NCBI GenBank assembly: GCA_963823045.1
Contig: CAWGKA010000012.1
Coordinates: 186,001 to 250,000, forward strand
Source of the DNA: JADLGL01 sp963823045
Lineage (GTDB): Bacteria > Pseudomonadota > Alphaproteobacteria > Rhizobiales > Kaistiaceae
Length of the DNA: 64,000 bases
Direction of reading: 5' to 3'
Positions 16,914-25,146 of this stretch are shown here, in pieces (within the stretch, counting starts at the first letter, position 1; every line of letters starts with the position of its first letter). The position numbers and the translations under genes are program-made. Under the pieces are notes generated by a model, which did no database searches, was not told the DNA's origin, and saw only the letters and a list, made by a program, of their open reading frames with translations.

Positions 16914-19268
16914 ATGCAAGCTAAAGATCAGGACCTCGACGCCGTCAACGCTTTCTGGCGCGCCGCCAACTACCTCTCGGTTGGTCAAATCTACTTGATG
17001 GCCAACCCGATGCTGCGTCGTCCCTTGGAGCCAGGCGACATCAAGCCTCGGCTGCTCGGCCACTGGGGCACGACCCCCGGCCTCAATTTCCTCTATGCCC
17101 ACCTCAACCGCATCATCCGCGATCGCGACGTCGACATGATCTTCGTCACCGGCCCCGGTCATGGCGGGCCGGGCCTGGTCGCTTCGACCTATCTCGAAGG
17201 CACCTACACGGAGCTCTATCCGGCGATCACGCGGGACGAGGAGGGGATGCAGAAGCTGTTCAAGCAGTTCTCCTTCCCCGGCGGCATTCCGAGCCACACC
17301 GCGCCGCAGACGCCCGGCTCGATCAATGAGGGCGGCGAGCTCGGCTATTCGCTGTCGCATGCCTTTGGCGCGGCGTTCGACAATCCCGGGCTTGTGGTCG
17401 CCTGTGTTGTCGGCGACGGCGAAGCGGAAACGGGACCGCTGGCGACGGCGTGGCATTCCAACAAATTCCTCAACCCCGCGAGCGACGGCTCGGTGCTGCC
17501 GATCCTCCATCTCAATGGCTACAAAATCGCCAATCCGACGATCCTCGCGCGCATCGGCCACCAGCAGCTGACCGAGCTGATGCGCGGCTATGGCTACAAG
17601 CCCCATTTCGTCGAAGGCGACGATCCGGCAATCATGCACCGGCTGATGGCGGATACGCTCGACACTGTGTTCGACGAGATTGCCGCCATCCGCGCCAAGG
17701 CATCGGCGGCTGCCTTGGCCGAGCGGCCGTTGTGGCCAATGATCGTCCTCAATTCGCCGAAGGGGTGGACCGGGCCGAAGGTGGTCGACGGCCTGCTCAC
17801 GGAAGGCACCTGGCGTTCGCACCAAGTGCCGCTGGCAAATGTCCGCGACAACGCCGAGCACCTGCAAATCCTTGAGAGCTGGATGCGCTCCTACAAGGCC
17901 GAGGAGCTGTTCGACGCGGAAGGAACGGCACGCTCCGACGTGCTGCTGACGGTGCCGCATGGCGAGCGGCGCATGGGCGCCAATCCGCAGGCCAATGGCG
18001 GCCGTAACCGCCATGACCTCGAACTGCCGGACATCGACCAATATGCATTGCCGGTCGAAGTGCCCGGTGCGCTTGAAGGCGAGTCGACGCGGGTCCTCGG
18101 CTACTTCGTGCGCGACATCATGAAGGCTAGCGCCGAGGAGCGGAATTTCCGCGTTTTCGGCCCCGACGAGACCCAGTCGAACCGGCTTGGTGCGGTCTTC
18201 GATGTCACCAATCGCAGTTGGCTCGGCGAACGCCTCGACACCGACGATCACCTCGCGCCCGATGGCCGGGTCATGGAGATCCTGTCGGAGCATACTTGCC
18301 AGGGCTGGCTGGAAGGCTACATCACCACCGGCCGGCATGGCCTCTTCTCGACCTATGAGGCCTTCGTCCACATCGTCAATTCGATGTTCAACCAACACGC
18401 CAAATGGCTTGAGCAATCGCGGCGGATCAGCTGGCGCCGGCCGATCCCGTCACTCAACTATCTACTCACCAGTCATGTCTGGCGGCAGGATCATAATGGC
18501 GCCAGCCACCAGGACCCCGGCTTCATCGACATCGTCGTCAACAAGAAGCCGGAAGTCGTCCGCGTGTTCCTGCCCTGCGACGCCAATACGCTGCTGGTGA
18601 CGATGGATTGGTGCTTCCGCAGCCGCGACCTCATCAACGTCGTCGTCGCCGGCAAACAGCCCGAGCCGCAGTGGCTATCGATGGAGGATGCGGTCAGGCA
18701 TTTCGACGCCGGCATCAGCATCTGGGATTGGGCCAGCAGCGATGATGACGGCGATCCCGACGTCGTCATGGCCGCCGCAGGCGACGTGCCGACGTTGGAG
18801 ACGCTGGCCGCGGTGGCGTTGCTGCGCGAGCATCTGCCTGATCTCAAGGTGCGCGTGATCAACGTCATCGACCTGATGTGCCTGCAGCCGCATGCGGAGC
18901 ACCCGCGGGGACTTCAGGACGCCGCCTTCGATGCTCTGTTCACCACCGACAAGCAGATCGTCTTCGCTTATCACGGCTATCCCTGGCTCATTCACCGGCT
19001 TACCTATCGGCGCACGAATCATCACAACCTCCATGTGCGCGGCTACAAGGAGGAGGGGACGACGACCACGCCCTTCGACATGGTCGTACTGAACGACCTC
19101 GATCGGTTCCATCTCGTCATCGATGTCATCGACCGGGTCCCGGGACTGTCGCAGAAGGCGGCGCATGTGCGGCAGGCGATGGAGGCCAAGCTCTCTGATC
19201 ACCGCCACTATGTCGTGACCGAGGGCCAGGACATGCCGGAAATCCGCAATTGGCGCTGGCCCGGCTGA
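16914..19268 (+). CDS. xfp: Phosphoketolase (xylulose-5-P/fructose-6-P)
   Basis: Thiamine-diphosphate enzyme that splits xylulose-5-phosphate or fructose-6-phosphate with phosphate to acetyl-phosphate plus glyceraldehyde-3-phosphate or erythrose-4-phosphate. The 784 residues are normal for the family. Motifs include GHWGTTPGLNFLYAHLNR, VTGPGHGGPG and the TPP site VGDGEAETGPLATAWHSNKF. The C-terminal part keeps RRTNHHNLHVRGYKEEGTTTTPFDM (first 20 residues only are diagnostic). A GTG at 16905 is in frame, but the ATG at 16914 sits at good distance from AGGTGAG. Acetate kinase at 35.9-37.0 kb could turn its acetyl-phosphate into ATP and acetate, and GlgX, GlgP and transaldolase next to it could supply its substrates. 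Confidence 0.95.
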   Translation: MQAKDQDLDAVNAFWRAANYLSVGQIYLMANPMLRRPLEPGDIKPRLLGHWGTTPGLNFLYAHLNRIIRDRDVDMIFVTGPGHGGPGLVASTYLEGTYTELYPAITRDEEGMQKLFKQFSFPGGIPSHTAPQTPGSINEGGELGYSLSHAFGAAFDNPGLVVACVVGDGEAETGPLATAWHSNKFLNPASDGSVLPILHLNGYKIANPTILARIGHQQLTELMRGYGYKPHFVEGDDPAIMHRLMADTLDTVFDEIAAIRAKASAAALAERPLWPMIVLNSPKGWTGPKVVDGLLTEGTWRSHQVPLANVRDNAEHLQILESWMRSYKAEELFDAEGTARSDVLLTVPHGERRMGANPQANGGRNRHDLELPDIDQYALPVEVPGALEGESTRVLGYFVRDIMKASAEERNFRVFGPDETQSNRLGAVFDVTNRSWLGERLDTDDHLAPDGRVMEILSEHTCQGWLEGYITTGRHGLFSTYEAFVHIVNSMFNQHAKWLEQSRRISWRRPIPSLNYLLTSHVWRQDHNGASHQDPGFIDIVVNKKPEVVRVFLPCDANTLLVTMDWCFRSRDLINVVVAGKQPEPQWLSMEDAVRHFDAGISIWDWASSDDDGDPDVVMAAAGDVPTLETLAAVALLREHLPDLKVRVINVIDLMCLQPHAEHPRGLQDAAFDALFTTDKQIVFAYHGYPWLIHRLTYRRTNHHNLHVRGYKEEGTTTTPFDMVVLNDLDRFHLVIDVIDRVPGLSQKAAHVRQAMEAKLSDHRHYVVTEGQDMPEIRNWRWPG

Positions 19269-19318
19269 TCCGGTGGTCTGAGCCGGCACCCGCCGGTCCG
19301 TTGGAAACAGACCGTTGC

Positions 19319-19966
19319 TCAGTCTCGTTTGTAGCCGGTGAGCATCGACCGGATAAGGTTTTCGCGATGGGCAAAGCTGGCAAACAGCACCGCGCCGACA
19401 TGCAGGAGAACGAGCGCGAGGGTCAGGTTGGCGAAGAGGTCATGGGCCTCGCGCCAGATGCTGCCCTCATGCTCGCGCCCCTCGCGATTAACCGGCGCCG
19501 CCGGAACGGACTCCACGTTTGTCGTCACCGCCGTCTGAGGAAAGAGACCGGCGAGCGGTCCGGCGTGATGGTCAGCCCCGTAGCTCAGCAGCCCTGTCGC
19601 GAGCGTGATCAGCAAAGACAGCAGCAGTGCGATGACCATAGCGCCGCCGGCAGGGCTATGGCCGACATAGCGCTCGCGCTCCGGGCGTAGCAGAACGAGG
19701 TTGTAGACATAGCGGAGGACCGCAACGGGGCGATAGATGAAGTCCCGAAAGCGGGCATGTTCGGGGCCGACGAAGCCCCAGATGATCCTGATCGCGACGA
19801 GCGCTGCGATCAGGTAGCCAGCCCAGAGGTGAATGCTGAAGGCCTCTTCGGCGACCAGATAGGCGATGAAGAAAGCCGCCACCAGGATCCAATGAAACGA
19901 CCGGACCAAGAGGTCCCAAACGTAAACAGTGGCGGACTTGGCAGCAGGCTGCCCTGTGTCGAGCAT
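19319..19966 (-). CDS. Cytochrome b561-type dihaem membrane protein
   Basis: A 215-residue four-helix inner-membrane cytochrome of the bacterial b561 / Ni-Fe-hydrogenase b-subunit type. Likely haem ligands are His residues in RSFHWILV (helix 1), FSIHLWAGY (helix 2), REAHDLFAN and LVLLHVGAV (last helices). A long periplasmic loop (about 120-170) separates helices 3 and 4. Such proteins pass electrons between quinones and partner dehydrogenases or c-type cytochromes; no partner gene lies beside it. It converges on the phosphoketolase gene, 50 bases away, and is divergent from the glycosyltransferase gene. ATG at 19966 is preceded by AGGAGGAACG, a strong ribosome site. Confidence 0.85.
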   Translation of the reverse strand: MLDTGQPAAKSATVYVWDLLVRSFHWILVAAFFIAYLVAEEAFSIHLWAGYLIAALVAIRIIWGFVGPEHARFRDFIYRPVAVLRYVYNLVLLRPERERYVGHSPAGGAMVIALLLSLLITLATGLLSYGADHHAGPLAGLFPQTAVTTNVESVPAAPVNREGREHEGSIWREAHDLFANLTLALVLLHVGAVLFASFAHRENLIRSMLTGYKRD

Positions 19967-20153
19967 CGCGTTCCTCCTTGTACCGTGCCCGCCTGCAATG
20001 GCAGCAGGGGCTTTGATCGGTCTGGGTGCGCTCGCTATCCGCTCCAGCTTTCACGGACCTGAAGGCGCCCGACGCCCAGCGCGGAATGCTCGAATTGTCG
20101 GTCCATCGAGATTTGGTTTGAGCCTCGCGCCGTTTCGGGGGAAGACGTGCGCC

Positions 20154-21317
20154 GTGGATGATGAACAGATCGAATATGTCTGCCGGCCGGCCGGCGACAT
20201 CGCCGCAGTAGGCGAGAGGCGGCAACTCGCCTCGGTGTCGCTGGAGCCCCTTCGGCCGTTTCCGATCATTGTCGGCATTGGCGACATCGCGCTGGCGGAG
20301 GACGAGGTTCTGCGCGCCAGCCCGCCCGGCGAGAAGAGCAGCCCCTGGGGAACTTACAAGATCGCTTCTGCGACGTGCCTTCAGCCTTCGACCATCCTCG
20401 TCACGGATGCGAACGAACTCATCAGGGAAACCTGGGCCACGCCCAAGGGACTGCGGCGCATTGCCGAGTTCTCGTCGATCGAACGTGAGCGGTTCCCCGA
20501 ACTGATGGCGGGCGCGCCGTTCCACGCCGCTGCGCTTTCCGAGGTGGCGGAACTCAGTGGCGAGTACGTCCTGGCGAGTTCGGCTCCTCAAGGCTACTTC
20601 CACTGGCTGGTCGAATATGTGCCCAACACTGCGCTTTTGCGCGGCAGGAAGGCCAAGCTGCTGGTCCCCGTGATGGAGCATCGCTGGCAGAAAGAAGCGC
20701 TCGCCCATGCCGGCATGAGTGCCGAAGATGTCATTGAGATGCACCGGCACACGCACGTCTCGGGCGACCTGACTTTTGCCGATCGGATCGTGCCGTTTGA
20801 GTGCAACATGGCGCCGACGATCGTACCATTCTTCCGTGAGATGGGAAGCAAGAGCAAGCGTTCGGCAGGCCGCAAGGTGTTTATCTCCAGAGCCGCTGCG
20901 GGGCGACGAAACCTCACCAATGAGGCGGCAGTTCTGCAGAAACTTGAACCCCTTGGCTTCGAACGGATCGAAGCGGAGGCGCTCAGCTTTGCAGATCAGG
21001 TCGCTCTGTTTGCCAGTGCCGATATCGTCGTCGGCCCGCATGGAGCCGGCCTGACCAACATCGTCTTTTGTGCGCCGGGTTCGATCGTGGTCGAGCTCAA
21101 CTACGACACTTTCCGGTGGACCTTTCCGCGCGTCACATCCTACGCCGGCCTGTCCGACATGTTCGATCTCAAATACGGGCTAGTCCTCGGAAAGGCCGTC
21201 AGCTCACCCTGGCGGTCGTATAAGCGGACCAAGCCGGACAGACGTGACCGGATCTCCGATTTCGAAGTCTCTCCCGAGGCTGTGGTTCGCATGCTCGACG
21301 CGCTTCAGAGCGGCTGA
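20154..21317 (+). CDS. Glycosyltransferase family 61 protein
   Basis: A 387-residue protein with the GT61 (DUF563) core. The N-terminal part has YFHWLVEYVPNTALL, followed by KVFISRAAAGRRNLTNE and the family hallmark ASADIVVGPHGAGLTNIVF near 300, then PGSIVVELNY. GT61 enzymes add sugars, often pentoses or N-acetylhexosamines, to glycans or proteins; the acceptor is unknown. No signal peptide or membrane segment is seen, so it should act in the cytosol. The frame is open to 19929, overlapping the cytochrome b561 promoter; the GTG at 20154 gives a normal length, but the start is uncertain. No polysaccharide cluster surrounds it; genes to the right are broken remnants. Confidence 0.8.
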   Translation: MDDEQIEYVCRPAGDIAAVGERRQLASVSLEPLRPFPIIVGIGDIALAEDEVLRASPPGEKSSPWGTYKIASATCLQPSTILVTDANELIRETWATPKGLRRIAEFSSIERERFPELMAGAPFHAAALSEVAELSGEYVLASSAPQGYFHWLVEYVPNTALLRGRKAKLLVPVMEHRWQKEALAHAGMSAEDVIEMHRHTHVSGDLTFADRIVPFECNMAPTIVPFFREMGSKSKRSAGRKVFISRAAAGRRNLTNEAAVLQKLEPLGFERIEAEALSFADQVALFASADIVVGPHGAGLTNIVFCAPGSIVVELNYDTFRWTFPRVTSYAGLSDMFDLKYGLVLGKAVSSPWRSYKRTKPDRRDRISDFEVSPEAVVRMLDALQSG

Positions 21318-21326
21318 CCGTTCCGT

Positions 21327-21755
21327 TTACGCTCGTATGCTCCTGCGACTTTGCGGAACGGCGTCGGTCGTCCTCAGGCTCCGGATCTGCTCAATCTCCC
21401 GTTTGAGCTCCAGTTCGATCTGGTGGGTCTCTTCCCCGACGAAGTCGAGAAACGCTTCGGCGAGAGCGGTGAGTTTGCGACTTCTCGAATAGGCAAGATA
21501 CCAGGCGCGCTTAAGCGGAAGGCCCTGGACGTCGAGGACGGAGACCGGCCCATCGGTTCCTTCCAGCGCAAGGGCATGCAGCGACATGATGGAGACGCCG
21601 AGCCCCGCGGCTGTCGCCTGTTTCATCGCCTCTGTGCTTGAGAGTTCCATGCGAATGGTCGGGGGTGGGAGCCCTCTTGATTTAAAGAGTTGCAGCACCG
21701 CATCGCGCGTTCCCGAACCCGGCTCGCGAATGATGAAGGGTTCCTCGCTGGTCAA
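21327..21755 (-). pseudogene. LysR-family (CbbR-like) regulator remnant, DNA-binding domain lost
   Basis: Encodes only the last ~140 residues of a LysR-type regulator: EEPFIIREPGSGTRDAVLQ, ELSSTEAMKQATAAGLGVS and LDVQGLPLKRAWYLAYS match the second half of the effector domain, closest in style to CbbR-type regulators. No helix-turn-helix is encoded upstream; continuing leftward on the minus strand past 21755 the frame runs into unrelated sequence. It is therefore a 3' fragment of a LysR gene, starting abruptly next to an unidentified plus-strand open end (about 21748-21855, reading ...GVVFISDIQVTRLVKFAD and stop). It lies ten bases from the glycosyltransferase stop and begins a stretch of broken genes. 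It cannot work as a DNA-binding regulator in this form. Confidence 0.75.
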
Positions 21756-21902
21756 TCCTATCCTTGAGGGTTTTGCGCCCTTCTACAGCAAGCATTCTGG
21801 CGTCGTGTTCATCTCGGACATCCAGGTCACCCGGCTGGTCAAGTTCGCCGACTGAGCGTTCTCTCAGCCTGAGAATGCAATGATCGCCGGCATGCCATCG
21901 CG

Positions 21903-22072
21903 ATGCTCCCCATGAACATGAAGATGATCCTCCCGGGTGCCACTGCGAGAGACCGCGCGTTTGTGTCACTTGGGGCCCTGGTCTCGATCGGCCTCTGCGG
22001 CTGGCTGACTGCGATCGTGACGGGGGACGGCTGGTCCACGGCGCTCATCGTGGCCCCGATGGGCGCATCGGC
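21903..22072 (+). pseudogene. HPP-family membrane protein, 5' remnant
   Basis: Encodes the first ~57 residues of an HPP-family integral membrane protein: a basic N-terminus, one hydrophobic segment (SLGALVSIGLCGWLTAIV) and the family motif ALIVAPMGASA. After that motif the frame changes to unrelated residues. The matching C-terminal CBS part is found 1.25 kb downstream on the same strand (23287-23598), so one HPP-CBS gene has been split or partly replaced. The middle (rest of the HPP domain and most of the CBS pair) is missing. Confidence 0.65.
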
Positions 22073-22084
22073 GGGGTGCATTGC

Positions 22085-22526
22085 AGTAAACATGCACCAG
22101 TCCTGGACTAGCGCCAGCGCGAGCGATCGGCTTGCGCCCCGTGCCAGGACCTCCTCAATCAGCACGTCTGTCAAACTCGGCCCGGTCTCCATTTTGTCAG
22201 CCGTCGCCTCTAGGAACGAGGCAACCTCAGCAATGCGTTCCTTGGTCAGCGCGTTTGGGTAAGGCGAACGGGATTCGTTCAATATCCTCCGGGTGAAGAC
22301 CGATCATCGCTTCCGCCGCGGGAAAAGCCCCGATTGGATTCCGTCTCAGGACCCTTGCAGCGGCCCGTAGGACGTCAATGTCTGATAGGTCTCTGCGTCT
22401 CCGTTTTGACGGCGGGAGATCCTTCTTTTGCTGCTTGTGATGGTGGTAGCGATCGAGGTGCCTTTGTATCTTGGCGATCAGTTCATCGAACACTCTCTCG
22501 TCAAGGTTCGGTATGCTGTCCGCCAC
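22085..22526 (-). pseudogene. Unrecognised charged protein with apparent frameshift
   Basis: A minus-strand frame (22526 to 22227) encodes a helical, highly basic protein with NLDERVFDELIAKIQRHLDR, a Lys/Arg-rich stretch, then DIDVLRAAARVLRRNPIGAF. In the overlapping frame, coding continues convincingly as ALTKERIAEVASFLEATADK and DVLIEEVLARGASRSLALAL, which suggests one gene with a frame slip near 22250 and a truncated end at about 22085, where HPP sequence begins on the other strand. I do not recognise the family. It lies wholly inside the DNA that splits the HPP-CBS gene, so it probably arrived with that insertion. Confidence 0.4.
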
Positions 22527-22860
22527 CGCGGACCGGACGCCTGTACGCCACTCGGTTTCGGAAACCGCCTCTAGGTCGCTATTTCTTCACTTGTTCGCCA
22601 CTGCTTCTCACGGGGCGTTAGGGTGGGTCGGGCGCCCATTTTGTGACCTATGTGTGCCCTATACCGCGGCGGCATGAAACTGTCGCTAAGCGATTGAATT
22701 GGTTCAGAGTTTGGCGGTGGTGCTGCGCACGATCCATCGCACAGGGGCGACGGCGGCGGTTATGACCGAGACGGGAGCCGACGAGGAGGCCCGTGAAGAC
22801 GCCGCCAGCGCTGTTCTTCGGAGTTGTTGAAGAGCGTCGATCGTCAGCGACTGGCCGTCG

Positions 22861-23091
22861 CTATGGATTGCGCTTCCTATGCTGGCTGCTGCGCCAGATG
22901 CGGAAAAGCAAAAGACCAATGGCGAGGCCGTATCCCAACCCCGTAGCAACGTCGATCCAATCGACGTTTTCGGGATGCAGCACCAGTCGCGAGAAGACTG
23001 AAAGTCCAAGCAGGAGGAACCCGATTCCGAACAGGAGAGACCCGATCGGCAGCTGGTCGCCAGGTTCCTTAAAGTATTTCCCGGGGGTCAC
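22861..23091 (-). CDS. Small two-helix membrane protein, unknown
   Basis: A 76-residue open frame starting at GTG 23091. It has a short charged N-terminus, a hydrophobic helix (IGSLLFGIGFLLLGLSVF), a polar link with DWIDVATG, a second helix (LGYGLAIGLLLFRIW) and a basic tail. The two-helix pattern and basic end look like a real small inner-membrane protein, but no family is recognised. It lies in the DNA that interrupts the HPP-CBS gene. Confidence 0.4.
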   Translation of the reverse strand: MTPGKYFKEPGDQLPIGSLLFGIGFLLLGLSVFSRLVLHPENVDWIDVATGLGYGLAIGLLLFRIWRSSQHRKRNP

Positions 23092-23286
23092 GACGAATCT
23101 CCTGATCGTGCCGTCTAGTCCACTGTCACCGACTGCCCGGTTTGTGGGGCTGGTCCGCAGTCGGCGCCTGTCAAAATGGCGATGCGACGGGCGGGCAGTT
23201 GAGCCGAATAGTCGTCAGCATAGATGCCCTGAGATTCTGCAGCAAGGCCGGCACGAGATCGTGTGGGATGATTTCGACCAGGCATC

Positions 23287-23598
23287 TTGCCTTGTCGCCT
23301 CATGAGCTTTGGGGCGCCGGCCGCGCGGCCCTTTCGGCCGGTCGTCACCATGGACAGCAGGGTTCTGGGGACGGTCGGTCTTCGTGAATTGATGAAACCC
23401 GGAACGATCGTTGACGACGTAATGTCTGCTCCCCTTTTCGCGGCTCCGGATGGTGACGTCTTGGATCTCGTGGAGCCGCTCACGACGGGTCGCCATCACG
23501 CCGCCATCGTGGTTGACGCTGCCAAGCGCGTTGTCGGCGTTGTCACCCAGACCGACCTTATCTCCGCGCTGGCCAAATCGCCCTTGTTGGCCGATTGA
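23287..23598 (+). pseudogene. CBS-domain 3' remnant of the split HPP-CBS gene
   Basis: From about 23330 the frame encodes the last CBS motif of an HPP-CBS protein: VLGTVGLRELMKPGTIVDDV, then MSAPLFAAPDGDVLDLVEPL and AAIVVDAAKRVVGVVTQTDL with the usual end LISALAKS. CBS domains bind adenine nucleotides in the family. The upstream codons (to 23287) do not resemble a CBS protein, so the junction is near 23330. Together with 21903-22072 it marks a gene interrupted or partly replaced. No complete CBS pair remains, so function is unlikely. Confidence 0.65.
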
Positions 23599-23899
23599 GC
23601 AGAGCACGGCCTCGCGCTGGGGCAATCCCCGATTCAGGATGAATCACAATGCATTGGCGGCATGTCCCGCCCCGATCGACGAAGCTCGACTTGCTGTGGA
23701 ATGGCGAGTTGGCCGAGATTGCCCGATGTGACCAACAGCAGCACCGCGGCCAGCGTCGCGCAAAGCCACCCGGGGAAAGCCCCTTGGCGTGGAATCTCCT
23801 TTGAGGTCGACCCGAGCGAATAGAGACCTCGGATTGCCGCTGTGTGCGAAGGAGGACGATATCCTCAGCTAGCCGCTGCCACTGAGGCATTGATCACTT
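23599..23899. other. Intergenic stretch without a convincing gene
   Basis: About 300 bases between the CBS remnant and the tRNA. Open frames exist on both strands but have no good start, ribosome site or recognisable motif. A minus-strand frame with one hydrophobic run (about 23640-23870) lacks a start codon. It is read as further degenerate sequence on the 3' side of the tRNA. Confidence 0.5.
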
Positions 23900-23976
23900 T
23901 GGTGACCCCGACTGGATTCGAACCAGTGGCCCTCAGATTAGGAATCTGATGCTCTATCCTGCTGAGCTACGGGGTC
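23900..23976 (-). tRNA. tRNA-Arg (anticodon CCU)
   Basis: The minus strand folds as a complete tRNA: acceptor arms GACCCCG/CGGGGTC, D arm GCTC-AGCAGGATA-GAGC, anticodon stem TCAGA/TCTGA with loop TTCCTAA (anticodon CCT), five-base variable loop, T arm ACTGG-TTCGAAT-CCAGT, discriminator A and an encoded CCA (23900-23902). It reads AGG codons. Its 3' end points left toward the region of broken genes, the orientation in which integrases commonly insert elements. Confidence 0.96.
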
Positions 23977-24196
23977 TTGCTCGGCGACGGGCCCAGTTCA
24001 AACGACTGGCACGACTAAGTCAATTTGGCTGGCGCCCCTGCGAACAGGCGTCCAGGCGCAACTCCGCCCGGTTTGCTCGCATCTTCTTTATGCCGGCCTT
24101 TGTTGTCGGAAGACAATATCAGTATTAGGCTAGCGCAAAGAGACCGCCTCAACGCCGCGGGCGACCAACAACGACCTTTTTGGGAGGTTTGAACGA

Positions 24197-24679
24197 ATGA
24201 AACGTCTTCCTGCAGTTCTGGCTGGTGCTGGCATGCTTCTGGTGTTGGCTTTCAATCCGGCTTGGGCCATCGACGCGCAGCCGGGCGGCCCGAGCCATGC
24301 GACGGCCACCATCGGCGCGCCAACGACGGACGACAATGACGTGACGGTCGACCGTTGCGAGTGCGACGGCGGTCCTCTTGAAGCGATCACTGTCCACACG
24401 CGAAGCCGCGATGAGGTGGTCCGCCGGGATCGTCTCGAGGGTCAGCCCATCGTGAGCAGCGACGGGGTGCGCGTTGGTCTGGTCACCGCCGTGTCGAACA
24501 CGGACCACGAAGCGATCGTGCTCATCGTTCAGCTTGAGGACGGCCTCATCGGCGATTTCGTTCGCATCGCGGTGCGACGCACGGCTTTCTACTATGATGA
24601 CGGCGCCATCGTCATCAATACGACGATGGCCGATCTCGCGGCGTCGGTAACGGCCGCTGCCGCTGGTGCTGGTGCCTAA
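24197..24679 (+). CDS. Secreted protein of unknown function
   Basis: A 160-residue protein with a clear Sec signal peptide (basic start, hydrophobic core AVLAGAGMLLVLAF, likely cleavage after AWA near residue 24). The mature part has a pair of cysteines in DRCECDGG and a predicted beta-rich segment VSSDGVRVGLVTAVSNTDHE and RIAVRRTAFYYDDGAIVINT, reminiscent of PRC-barrel-like folds but too weak to assign. GGGAGG at 24181-24186 precedes the ATG. It overlaps the next gene by 14 bases and both are exported, so they are probably a functional pair. No family recognised. Confidence 0.7.
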   Translation: MKRLPAVLAGAGMLLVLAFNPAWAIDAQPGGPSHATATIGAPTTDDNDVTVDRCECDGGPLEAITVHTRSRDEVVRRDRLEGQPIVSSDGVRVGLVTAVSNTDHEAIVLIVQLEDGLIGDFVRIAVRRTAFYYDDGAIVINTTMADLAASVTAAAAGAGA

Positions 24680-25142
24680 GGCCCACACCCTGACAGGACG
24701 GATATCCGGGGCGGCCTCGCGGCCGCTCCGGGTCGTCCTTGTCGGCCTTGCCGTCTGCGTGGCGGCGGTGCCGGGCTATGGCCAGGACGCGCGCACGGTT
24801 ACCGCGACTCGCGTGCCGGCGGGCTTCTACTGCGGGCATGTCGAACTTTCGCTCTACACGCAGAACGCCGGATTATCGACGACGCAATTCCGGGCGGGCG
24901 ACTACAACGCGGCGGAGAGTCCCGCGCGCTACTACATCGATCCGGGCCTCGACGGCGCCATAACGGGCGCTTGGTATGTGCCGACCGCCAATCTCGACAA
25001 CCTCTCGCTCTTCCGGAAGCTCAACGTCTATCCGGACGACGTGAACGGTCATCAGTTCGTTCTTGAGGCGTTGGCCGTGCCGGATGTCGCGCCCGGCCAG
25101 ATGACGATCGAGGTCCATCTGGCCTGCCGGCCGGGTGGCTAG
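24666..25142 (+). CDS. Second secreted protein of unknown function
   Basis: A 158-residue protein with a basic N-terminus followed by a hydrophobic run (about 22-38, VVLVGLAVCVAAVPGYGQ), read as a signal peptide with cleavage after GYG or GQA. The mature part is rich in aromatic residues and Asn (YNAAESPARYYIDPG) with one cysteine pair (FYCGHV and LACRPGG) that could form a disulphide in the periplasm. The start GTG at 24666 overlaps the end of the previous gene, suggesting translational coupling. Four bases separate its stop from the convergent ABC permease gene. No family recognised. Confidence 0.62.
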   Translation: MLVPKAHTLTGRISGAASRPLRVVLVGLAVCVAAVPGYGQDARTVTATRVPAGFYCGHVELSLYTQNAGLSTTQFRAGDYNAAESPARYYIDPGLDGAITGAWYVPTANLDNLSLFRKLNVYPDDVNGHQFVLEALAVPDVAPGQMTIEVHLACRPGG

Positions 25143-25146
25143 CGGA

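Noticed and set aside
22328..22341. CCCCGATTGGATTC as an attachment-site copy of the tRNA T arm
   Set aside because: 13 of 14 bases match the tRNA, but the stretch is inside an open frame, is short, and lies within the inserted DNA, not at its edge.
23640..23870. Minus-strand frame with a hydrophobic run near the tRNA
   Set aside because: No start codon or ribosome site and no recognisable motif.
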